Below, in pieces: positions 16,044 through 22,725 of a DNA stretch of 22,725 nucleotides (within the stretch, counting starts at the first letter, position 1; the number at the start of each line of letters is the position of its first letter). The translations under genes were made by a program, and so were the position numbers. Below the pieces are notes generated by a model. The model saw nothing but the letters and a program-made list of their open reading frames with translations, had not been told where the DNA came from and did not search any database. This DNA comes from 62-47 sp039808365 (lineage in GTDB: Bacteria > Pseudomonadota > Alphaproteobacteria > Rhizobiales > Xanthobacteraceae), in assembly GCA_039808365.1 (NCBI GenBank), contig JBDHSX010000050.1:1-22725 (forward strand), written 5' to 3'.

Positions 16044-18356
16044 ATGCTTGGAGAGGCGGTTCCACGAAAAGAAGACATTCGGCTGATCACCGGTCGCGGC
16101 CTTTACGTTGAAGACTTGCAGTTGCCGGGGATGTGCTATGCGGCTTTCGTTCGCAGCCCCTATGCGCGTGCTGAAGTTCTGAAAGTCAACAAGGAGGCCG
16201 CGCTCGCGGTGCCAGGCGTTATCGGCGTATTTCACGGTAGCGAGTGGCCTGAGCTGAGGGCGCGGCTTCCTGAATTGAACGGCTCGGTCACGCTGACGAG
16301 CCCGTATATCGATCACATCAACATCCCGCACCATCATCTGTTTTCCGACCGTGCGAGCTATGTCGGCGAGCAGGTGGCCGTCGTGGTCGCCGAGTCCCCT
16401 TATGCCGCTGCGGATGGCGTCGCTGCGATCGAAGTCGAGTATGAGCCGCTCCCGGCGGTGGCGACCTGGCAGGCCGCGATGAAGCTGAATGCGCCGCGGG
16501 TGCATGACGGATTCGACAACGTCGTCGCGCATCTCAAACATCGGGTCGGCGATGTCAAAACGGCCTTTGCCGCCGCGGATATCGTGATCGAGCGTCGCCT
16601 TGAGACGCAGAGCCTCAAATGCATGGCGATCGAATGCCGCGCAGTCGCCGCGCAGTGGGATGCAGCAACAGGTACTCTCAATATCTGGACGACCGGCCAG
16701 TTTCCATACATGACGAGAGGCACTGTCGCGGGCATCCTCGGCTTGCCGGAAGATCAGGTTCGCGTGATCGCGCGCGATATCGGCGGCGGCTTTGGCTTGA
16801 AAGGCGTGCTTTATGCAGAGGACGTGATCATTCCAGTTCTCGCCTACCATCTGCGGCGGCCAATCCGCTGGGCTGAAACGCGCAACGAACACATGATTTC
16901 ATCGAACCACTCGGGGAATCAGGCGCACGATGTCCGTATCGCGGCGAAGAGCGATGGCACGATTCTTGGTTTGGATCTCAAGCTCTATAAGGAAGTGGGG
17001 GCATACGATCACTTCGACATGATGCTTCAGATCAATACCGTCAATCACCTGACGACCCACTACAAGGTCCCCGCGCTGGAAATCGAGGGATGGGCGATCT
17101 CAACCAACACGCCACCAGGTTCGCCGTATCGCGGTGCGGGCCGTGTCGAAGCCGTGTTCACCATGGATCGCGTGCTCGATGCCATTGCCAAGGAAACCGG
17201 GCTTGATCCGCTCGAGGTCAGGAATAGAAATATCGTCACACCGGCGGATATGCCTTACCGAAACGGGCAAATCTATCGTGACGGCGTCCCGGTGGAATAT
17301 CACGACATCGATTTTCCGCTGCTTTTGAGTAAAGCGGCGGCGTGTGTTGATTATCACGGTTGGCGGGACCGCCAAAAGAATCTCCGCGCACAGGGACGTT
17401 ACGTCGGAATAGGGATCGGCAGCTATGTCGAGGCTGGGGGGCTTGGACCGTGCGAAGGTTCAACCGTAAAGATCGATACCCAGGGTCGGATATCGGTCTT
17501 TGTAGGTGTCAATTCGCAGGGGCAAGGTCATGAAACGACCCTCGCGCAGATCTGTGCGCATGCGCTCGGGGCCAAATTCGAAGATGTCTCGGTGTTTGGC
17601 GGCGATACGCGACTTATGAATTTCGGCTTTGGCACCGGAGCGAGCCGGGTCGCGGTTAATTCCGGAAACGCGGTGCTGCGCGCGACTGGCACGGTGCGTC
17701 GAAAGGTCGTCAATCTCGCGTCACGGATACTCGGCTGCAGTGAAGACGAAGTTATTATTAACGATAGCATCGTCGCGGTCGCAGGTGCCCGGCAGAATTC
17801 CATCACGCTGGGCGAATTGGCCACGCGTGCGGTTAGGGATCGTCATATGATTGATCTCGGCGGCCCGGGCCTGAATGCAACGGAGTTCTTTTATCCGAAC
17901 ACGGTGGTTTGGGGCAGCGGGGTCAATATGGCCGTCGTCGAAGTCGACAAGCAGACGGGGGCGGTGGAGATCCTGAAATATGTTGTCGTCCATGACTGCG
18001 GACTTCCCTTGAACCCGTTAGTGGTCGAGGGGCAGATCTCGGGGGGATTTGCTCAAGGGCTTGGCATCGCGCTTGGTGAGCGTCTCGTCTTCGATGAGGA
18101 TGGTCAGGTGCTGACTGGAAGTTTGATGGACTATTTTATGCCCCGTGCTTCCGATGTCCCGGAAATTCAGATTGAGCATGTGATATTTCCGACCAGTGAC
18201 AATCCGCTAGGTATCAAGTCGGTGGGTGAAAGCGCGCCGAATGCGCCCGGTGCCGCTTTGAGCGCGGCGATCGAAGATGCGCTTGAAGGCCGGATCAATA
18301 TCACCAGGCTGCCGGTAACGCGGCGCGAAATTCTGGCGGCATTGCGGACAATATGA
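16044..18356 (+). CDS. Molybdenum hydroxylase large (Mo-cofactor-binding) subunit, xanthine dehydrogenase / CoxL superfamily, form II type
   Basis: A 770-residue catalytic subunit that would bind molybdopterin cytosine dinucleotide and hydroxylate its substrate with water-derived oxygen. The N-terminus LGEAVPRKEDIRLITGRG is typical. GGGFGLKG (247-254) and QGQGHET (492-498) are cofactor-binding motifs, and VGES near the C-terminus supplies the presumed catalytic Glu (729). The active-site loop is PYRGAGR (361-367), the form II pattern, not the AYRCSFR loop of true CO dehydrogenase, so CO oxidation is unlikely. The ATG at 16044 is used; a GTG at 16035 is the alternative. It follows the hydrolase by 31 bases and overlaps the 2Fe-2S subunit by four (ATGA). 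The substrate may be an N-heteroaromatic or aldehyde-like compound. Confidence 0.92.
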   Translation: MLGEAVPRKEDIRLITGRGLYVEDLQLPGMCYAAFVRSPYARAEVLKVNKEAALAVPGVIGVFHGSEWPELRARLPELNGSVTLTSPYIDHINIPHHHLFSDRASYVGEQVAVVVAESPYAAADGVAAIEVEYEPLPAVATWQAAMKLNAPRVHDGFDNVVAHLKHRVGDVKTAFAAADIVIERRLETQSLKCMAIECRAVAAQWDAATGTLNIWTTGQFPYMTRGTVAGILGLPEDQVRVIARDIGGGFGLKGVLYAEDVIIPVLAYHLRRPIRWAETRNEHMISSNHSGNQAHDVRIAAKSDGTILGLDLKLYKEVGAYDHFDMMLQINTVNHLTTHYKVPALEIEGWAISTNTPPGSPYRGAGRVEAVFTMDRVLDAIAKETGLDPLEVRNRNIVTPADMPYRNGQIYRDGVPVEYHDIDFPLLLSKAAACVDYHGWRDRQKNLRAQGRYVGIGIGSYVEAGGLGPCEGSTVKIDTQGRISVFVGVNSQGQGHETTLAQICAHALGAKFEDVSVFGGDTRLMNFGFGTGASRVAVNSGNAVLRATGTVRRKVVNLASRILGCSEDEVIINDSIVAVAGARQNSITLGELATRAVRDRHMIDLGGPGLNATEFFYPNTVVWGSGVNMAVVEVDKQTGAVEILKYVVVHDCGLPLNPLVVEGQISGGFAQGLGIALGERLVFDEDGQVLTGSLMDYFMPRASDVPEIQIEHVIFPTSDNPLGIKSVGESAPNAPGAALSAAIEDALEGRINITRLPVTRREILAALRTI

Positions 18357-18847
18357 AACATCAGATTTCGATAACGGTAAATGGCGCGCCGTATTCCCGA
18401 GAAGTGGAGCCGCGCCTGCTTCTCGTTCATTTTCTACGCGAAACGCTCCATCTGACCGGAACGCATGTCGGCTGCGACACCAGCCAGTGCGGCGCATGCA
18501 CCATACGATTGAACGGCCAGGCGGTGAAGTCGTGCACCGTTTTCGCGGTCCAGGCGAATGGGGGCGACGTGACAACCGTCGAAGGGCTCGCTCAATCGGG
18601 GGAGTTGCACCCGATACAGGAAGCGTTTCATGAGTGTCATGGTTTGCAATGCGGATTTTGCACGCCAGGCATGATGATGGCGGTTACGCAACTTCTCGAT
18701 CGCTATCCTGAACCGACCTTGGAGCAGATCAAACATCAGCTTGATGGCAATATCTGCCGTTGCACCGGTTATCACAATATCATCAAAGCTGTTCAGGTCG
18801 CCGGCAAAAAGATCCGTGCCCGCGAAGCGCGTGTCGGGTTGTCATAA
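18353..18847 (+). CDS. Molybdenum hydroxylase small (2Fe-2S) subunit
   Basis: A 164-residue electron-transfer subunit with two [2Fe-2S] clusters. The plant-ferredoxin-type cluster uses Cys41, Cys46, Cys49 and Cys61 (GCDTSQCGACT, then SCT). The C-terminal helical domain cluster uses Cys100, Cys103, Cys135 and Cys137 (QCGFCTPG and ICRCTGYHNI). All eight ligands are present. There is no Tat signal, so the complex is cytoplasmic. The start overlaps the large subunit stop by four bases, and the stop shares one base with the FAD subunit start. It passes electrons from the Mo centre to FAD. Confidence 0.95.
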   Translation: MKHQISITVNGAPYSREVEPRLLLVHFLRETLHLTGTHVGCDTSQCGACTIRLNGQAVKSCTVFAVQANGGDVTTVEGLAQSGELHPIQEAFHECHGLQCGFCTPGMMMAVTQLLDRYPEPTLEQIKHQLDGNICRCTGYHNIIKAVQVAGKKIRAREARVGLS

Positions 18848-19734
18848 TGTTTCCGGCGGCATTTGAATATCACCGGCCGACGACGCTTCACGAAGCTTTG
18901 GCGCTCCTTGAAGAGTTCGGCGACAATGCCAAGTTGATGTCGGGCGGGCATAGCCTCATTCCCTCGATGAAGCTGCGCCTGATTCAACCGGAGCATTTGA
19001 TCGATCTTGCCTCGATCGACGCATTAAAGGGAATTCGGGTCGATGATGACGTGATCACCATCGGTGCGGCGACAACCCACTGGGAGGTCGAATCGTCGAG
19101 GGATATCAAAGAAGCGCTGCCGGTCCTTTGCGAGGTTGCTCGCGTGATCGCTGATCCGCAGGTGCGCAACCGGGGCACAATGGGAGGCTCGTTGGCCAAT
19201 TCCGATCCAGCCGCGGATTGGCCGGCGACGATTGTTGCGCTTGATGCGGAACTTGTGTGTCGAAGCCAGCGTGGTGAACGCGTTGTCCAAGCGGCTGAAT
19301 GGTTTCAAGATCTGTTTGTAACCGCGCTTATGGATGGCGAAATCTTGTGCGCGATTCGATTTAAGCACCTTCCACCACGTACGGCGGCCGCCTATCAGAA
19401 ACTGCCTCACCCGGCTTCCCGATTTGCACTTGTCGGCGTCTCGGCCGCCGTCACAACTGATGAATCAGGTCGTTGTATTGAGGCGCGTGTCGGGATAACG
19501 GGTGTCCACAAGCACGCTGTCCATGCGCGCGAAGTCGAACAATCCCTCAAAGGGCGACCATTTGCCCCCGCGGTGATTTCCTCTGCTGCGACAATGGCTG
19601 ATAGCGGCTTGGAGATTGCCGACGATATCCATTTCTCGGCGCAGGATCGGCGTGAACTGTGCCGGACATATGTTGAACGTACTCTCAAGCAGACCTATCA
19701 GCGTATGCTGGATTGTGACTTTCAGGGAAAATGA
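18847..19734 (+). CDS. Molybdenum hydroxylase medium (FAD-binding) subunit
   Basis: A 295-residue flavoprotein of the CoxM / xanthine dehydrogenase FAD-subunit family. The start at 18847 (TAATG overlap with the preceding stop) gives MFPAAFEYHRPTTLHEALAL, the usual family opening. FAD-binding motifs are SGGHSLIPSMKLR (32-44) and RGTMGGSLANSDPAADWP (109-126). The C-terminal part (KLPHPASRFALVGVSAAV, then EARVGITGV) matches the CODH flavoprotein C-terminal domain. It completes an L-S-M gene order, not the M-S-L order of classical cox operons. No XdhC/CoxI-like or MobA-like maturation gene follows, so cofactor insertion must use genes elsewhere. Confidence 0.94.
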   Translation: MFPAAFEYHRPTTLHEALALLEEFGDNAKLMSGGHSLIPSMKLRLIQPEHLIDLASIDALKGIRVDDDVITIGAATTHWEVESSRDIKEALPVLCEVARVIADPQVRNRGTMGGSLANSDPAADWPATIVALDAELVCRSQRGERVVQAAEWFQDLFVTALMDGEILCAIRFKHLPPRTAAAYQKLPHPASRFALVGVSAAVTTDESGRCIEARVGITGVHKHAVHAREVEQSLKGRPFAPAVISSAATMADSGLEIADDIHFSAQDRRELCRTYVERTLKQTYQRMLDCDFQGK

Positions 19735-19902
19735 TCGTCGGCTGATCTGAGCACCGGTGACGCCTGTTCGATGTTTTCTCGTGTTCGAGGCCGAACTTGG
19801 GAGGCGCTGCGCTGCCGGAAACGGCTCCGGCCGCAGATTAACCTGTCCGGTGTGGCGGCGTGGTGGGCAGGCGCGGATCCCGATGCTGCGTGGTTGCGAG
19901 CG

Positions 19903-20673
19903 CTATTCGGCCGAGTACCCTCCGTCAATGACATGCGAAGCACCGGTCATGAACGATGCCTTGTCCGAGCACATCCAGACCACCGCCTCCGCGATCTCCT
20001 CAGGCGAGCCCATACGATGCATTGGTGTCTTGGCTAGAACCTCGGGACCGTGCGCTTCCATCGTCGCCTTTGTCATCGGTGTGGCGATGTAGCCCGGATT
20101 GACGCAGTTAATCCTAATGCCATCCCGGGCGTATTCTAATGCTGCGGTTTTCGTCAGGCCGACCACTCCGTGCTTGGCTGCCACGTAATGGGCAGCTGTA
20201 GGGAGGCCTACCAGGCCCGCGATTGATGCCGTGTTGACGATTGCACCACCGCCGCCTTGCATCAGCATCTGCTTGATCTCATGCTTGAGACACAGGAATA
20301 CGCCGGTCAGGTTGACTGCCAACATTTGATCGAACGACGCCCGGCTCAACTCATGTGTCCTTTGACCCGCCGGGCCAACCGCGCGTGAATTGATCCCGGC
20401 ATTGTTGAAGGCACAATCGATTCGCCCGAAGGCCGCGACAGCCTGAGCAACCATCGCGGCGACATCGCCCTCGTTTGTGACGTCGCCGCCGAAGGCAATT
20501 GCCGAGCCGCCGGCGGCGTTGATCAGTTCGACAGTCGCAGTCGCGCTCTCTTCGGCACGGTCGGTCACCACCAAATGGGCGCCTTCGCGAGCCATCGCTA
20601 TCGCCGCGGCTCGCCCGATCCCGGACGCGCCACCTGTAACCAACCCAACTTTTCCGTTCAGAATGCCTGCCAT
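19903..20673 (-). CDS. SDR-family NAD(P)-dependent oxidoreductase
   Basis: A 256-residue classical short-chain dehydrogenase/reductase. Cofactor motif TGGASGIG is at 13-20, NNAG at 90-93, and the catalytic tetrad is Asn121, Ser150, Tyr163 and Lys167 (YVAAK). Asp38 at the end of the second strand favours NAD over NADP. The C-terminus SFMTGASHVIDGGYSAE is typical. The ATG at 20673 is preceded by AGAAGG with about 7 bases spacing; the open frame extends to 20862 but without SDR-like sequence. It converges on the FAD-subunit gene, separated by 168 bases with no recognisable gene. It could oxidise an alcohol intermediate of the cassette's pathway; the substrate is unknown. Confidence 0.92.
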   Translation of the reverse strand: MAGILNGKVGLVTGGASGIGRAAAIAMAREGAHLVVTDRAEESATATVELINAAGGSAIAFGGDVTNEGDVAAMVAQAVAAFGRIDCAFNNAGINSRAVGPAGQRTHELSRASFDQMLAVNLTGVFLCLKHEIKQMLMQGGGGAIVNTASIAGLVGLPTAAHYVAAKHGVVGLTKTAALEYARDGIRINCVNPGYIATPMTKATMEAHGPEVLAKTPMHRMGSPEEIAEAVVWMCSDKASFMTGASHVIDGGYSAE

Positions 20674-21008
20674 GCCAAACCTTCTCATGCTGTGGTGCCG
20701 TCCTGCGGGAACGTCCGATCGCCTCAATCCCGCTTGAGATCGACCGGACGGGTATATTCGATGACTCCGCCGACAACACCAGCGAAAGCTTCCGGCGCCT
20801 CGATTGCCGAATATGCCCGGCGTGAAGGTTCGCGATCTTCGCATGAAATATCTTCCGAGCAAGTTCCCGTCACAGGCTGGTACCTTCGATTGTTATTGCC
20901 GATAATATCGGACGGCTGGTGGTGGAGCCGTAACGGCGACGGCGCAGCCCGCTGAGGAGCGTTTGTGCCTGGGGCGATCTGGCTATTGATCAGAAAAGGA
21001 GCTTACCG
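20674..21008. promoter_or_regulatory. Divergent gap between SDR and CMD-like genes
   Basis: 335 bases that must hold promoters for the minus-strand SDR and plus-strand CMD-like gene. An odd-length palindrome CCGATAATATCGG lies at 20899-20911. On the minus strand a coding-like tail ends at a TGA at 20724-20726: from a GTG at 20873 it runs 49 residues and includes AIEAPEAFAGVVGGVIEYTR followed by PVDLKRD. The frame is open further upstream without a clear start. It may be the 3' remnant of a gene. The site CTTTGTATACAAAG is absent. Confidence 0.4.
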
Positions 21009-21362
21009 ATGAGCGATACCCTCTATCCCAAACCAACCAAGGCCCTCGCAGACAAACGTCGCGACTTGGCGCCAGAGGCAGAGGCGGCATTTCGAGCTTT
21101 CAGCCAAGCCGTCTTCAAGGATGGCGCGCTATCACGCAAGACCAAGCAGTTGATTGCTGTCGCCGTCGCCCATGTCACGCAATGTCCCTACTGCATTCAG
21201 GGGCATACCAAGGCGGCCACCCGTGACGGGGCGACGCCGCAAGAGATCATGGAAGCGATCTGGGTCGCAGCAGAAATGCGCGCCGGCGGCGCATTCGCCC
21301 ATTCCAATCTGGCGCTGGCGACCCTGGAGGATATCGATATCAACCGCAAACAGAGCGGCTGA
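21009..21362 (+). CDS. Carboxymuconolactone decarboxylase / AhpD-like family protein
   Basis: A 117-residue all-helical protein of the CMD superfamily. It has the redox-type CxxC motif CPYCIQGHTKAA (Cys59, Cys62, His66), typical of the AhpD-like branch (peroxidase-associated disulfide reductase), not of true gamma-carboxymuconolactone decarboxylase. GATPQEIMEAIWVAAEMRAG is the characteristic following helix. AAAAGGAGC at 20994-21002 gives a good ribosome site before the ATG at 21009. It converges on ilvD with a 25-base gap and is divergent from the SDR. Its role could be detoxification of peroxide from hydroxylase flavin chemistry, or a lactone step; the sequence cannot decide. Confidence 0.9.
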   Translation: MSDTLYPKPTKALADKRRDLAPEAEAAFRAFSQAVFKDGALSRKTKQLIAVAVAHVTQCPYCIQGHTKAATRDGATPQEIMEAIWVAAEMRAGGAFAHSNLALATLEDIDINRKQSG

Positions 21363-21387
21363 GCGTGGCCGGCGCGCCGCCTCTCAG

Positions 21388-22725
21388 CTATCCTGTCACG
21401 GCCCCCTCATTGGCGGGCCGTGCGAGCGTGGCGAATTTGGCCAGCACCCCGCGCGGGTAGCGCGGCTTCGGCTGCGTCCAGGCGGCGCGACGACGGGCGA
21501 TCTCAGCCTCGCTGACATTGAGCTGCAACAGCAGCTTGTGAGCGTCGATGGTGATCATGTCGCCCTCCTTGACCAGCGCGATGGTCCCGCCGACATAGGC
21601 CTCCGGCGCGACATGGCCCACCACCATGCCCCAGGTGCCGCCCGAAAACCGCCCATCGGTGATCAGGCCGACGCTCTCGCCAAGACCGCGCCCGATGATG
21701 GCTGAGGTCGGCGCCAGCATCTCGGGCATCCCAGGCCCGCCGCGGGGACCGAGGTAACGCAGCACGACCACGTCACCCGGCTTGATCCCATCGGATAGGA
21801 TTGTGTCCATGGCCGACTGCTCGTCATCGAAGACGCGTGCCGGCCCGGTGATCACCGGACTTTTCAGGCCGGTGATCTTGGCGACCGCGCCGTCCTCGGC
21901 CAGGTTGCCGCGAAGGATCGCGAGGTGTCCTTCGCGGTAAAGCGCCTTTGAGATCGGCATGATGACGTCCTGATCGGCACGCGGCTCATCGGGAACATCA
22001 GCCAGTTCCTCAGCCAACGTACGACCGGTGACCGTCAGGCAGTCGCCATGGAGCAGCCCGGCATTCAGCAAAATCTTCATCACCTGCGGAATGCCGCCGG
22101 CCTGGTGCAGATCGACCGCCATGTATTTGCCGGACGGCTTCAGGTCACAGAGCACCGGCACCTTGCGGCGCACGCGCTCGAAATCATCCAGCGTCCACTG
22201 CACCTCGGCCGCGTGCGCGATCGCCAGATAATGCAGAACCGCATTGGTCGAGCCGCCGATCGCCATGATCAGCGCGACCGCATTCTCGATCGACTGTCGC
22301 GTGACGACATCGCGCGGGCGGATATTCTTCTTCACCGCTTCGACCAGTACACGGCCGGATTCCGCGGCGCTATCGAGCTTCTCGCGGTCGGGATTGGCGA
22401 TGGTCGAGGAGTAAAGCAGCGACATGCCGAGCGCCTCAAAGGAGGAGCTCATCGTGTTGGCGGTATACATGCCGCCGCACGAACCGTTGCAGGGGCAGGC
22501 ATTCTGCTCGATCCCCTCAAAATCCTCCTCGCTCATCTTGCCGGCCATGAACGCCCCGACCGCCTCGAAGGCCGAAACGATCGACAGGTCCTGTCCTTTC
22601 CACTGGCCCGGCTTGATGGTGCCACCATAGACATAGATCGCCGGGGCGTTGGCGCGCAGAATGCCGATCATGCCGCCCGGCATGTTCTTGTCGCAGCCGC
22701 CGATCGCCAGCACGCCGTCCATCCA
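21388..22725 (-). CDS. ilvD: Dihydroxy-acid dehydratase IlvD (N-terminus cut by window edge)
   Basis: The 446 visible residues are the central and C-terminal parts of an approximately 570-residue enzyme that dehydrates 2,3-dihydroxy-3-methylbutanoate (and the isoleucine analogue) to the 2-oxo acid in branched-chain amino acid synthesis. Iron-sulfur and Mg-binding motifs are visible: GGCDKNMPG near the window edge, CPCNGSCGGMYTANTM, GGSTNAVLHYLAIAH, and the C-terminal GRFSGGTWGMVVGHVAPEA. The frame is open to the last base and no true start is present; the Met at 22722 is internal (WMDGVLAIGGCDKNMPG is an internal family segment). A related sugar-acid dehydratase is less likely. Confidence 0.93.
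   Translation of the reverse strand, partial: WMDGVLAIGGCDKNMPGGMIGILRANAPAIYVYGGTIKPGQWKGQDLSIVSAFEAVGAFMAGKMSEEDFEGIEQNACPCNGSCGGMYTANTMSSSFEALGMSLLYSSTIANPDREKLDSAAESGRVLVEAVKKNIRPRDVVTRQSIENAVALIMAIGGSTNAVLHYLAIAHAAEVQWTLDDFERVRRKVPVLCDLKPSGKYMAVDLHQAGGIPQVMKILLNAGLLHGDCLTVTGRTLAEELADVPDEPRADQDVIMPISKALYREGHLAILRGNLAEDGAVAKITGLKSPVITGPARVFDDEQSAMDTILSDGIKPGDVVVLRYLGPRGGPGMPEMLAPTSAIIGRGLGESVGLITDGRFSGGTWGMVVGHVAPEAYVGGTIALVKEGDMITIDAHKLLLQLNVSEAEIARRRAAWTQPKPRYPRGVLAKFATLARPANEGAVTG

Noticed and set aside
16044..19734. Calling the three-subunit enzyme an aerobic carbon-monoxide dehydrogenase
   Set aside because: The active-site loop is PYRGAGR, without the Cys of AYRCSFR, and cox accessory genes are absent.
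19735..19902. Possible small gene on the plus strand (MFSRVRGRTWEALRCRKR...)
   Set aside because: No ribosome site or recognisable family, and the frame runs antisense into the SDR gene.

Overview
The window most likely comes from a high-GC alphaproteobacterium of the Bradyrhizobium / Rhodopseudomonas / Afipia type (Rhizobiales). This rests on strong G/C third-position bias, dispersed palindromic repeats with an AAACCGG...CCACTTTTCGG core and CCCTCTCCCC-type repeats typical of that group, and the abundance of Liv-type transporters and acyl-CoA-forming enzymes. Taxonomy is inferred from sequence style only.

Region 1 (1-7373, minus strand) is one operon-like run, read right to left: livG ATPase, a 648-residue AMP-forming acyl-CoA ligase, livH and livM permeases, a periplasmic binding protein, and livF (cut by the left edge). 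The ligase inside a branched-chain-amino-acid-type (HAAT) transporter suggests uptake of an organic acid followed by CoA activation. Dispersed repeats and a remnant of a DUF559-type gene lie between these genes. A Crp/Fnr-type regulator (7722-8453, plus) is divergent from the operon across a 348-base gap.

Region 2 (about 8.5-19.7 kb) is a compact catabolic cassette that looks less GC-biased than region 1. It holds a NIPSNAP-family protein (minus), then divergently a complete five-gene HAAT transporter (binding protein, livH, livM, livG, livF). A GntR/UTRA regulator (minus) follows, then divergently an alpha/beta hydrolase resembling C-C-bond hydrolases of the 2,6-dihydroxypseudooxynicotine hydrolase group, and a three-subunit molybdenum hydroxylase (large, 2Fe-2S, FAD). 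Two near-identical palindromes with core CTTTGTATACAAAG sit in the two divergent promoter regions, one directly before the regulator's own start. This points to a single autoregulated regulon for import, hydroxylation and hydrolytic cleavage of one compound, plausibly an N-heteroaromatic. The substrate is not determined by the sequence.

Region 3 (19.9-22.7 kb) holds an SDR oxidoreductase (minus), a carboxymuconolactone-decarboxylase/AhpD-like protein (plus) and the 3' part of ilvD (minus, cut by the right edge). The first two may extend the pathway. ilvD is housekeeping and probably marks the resumption of core genome. No rRNA, tRNA, CRISPR array, integrase or intact insertion sequence was seen.
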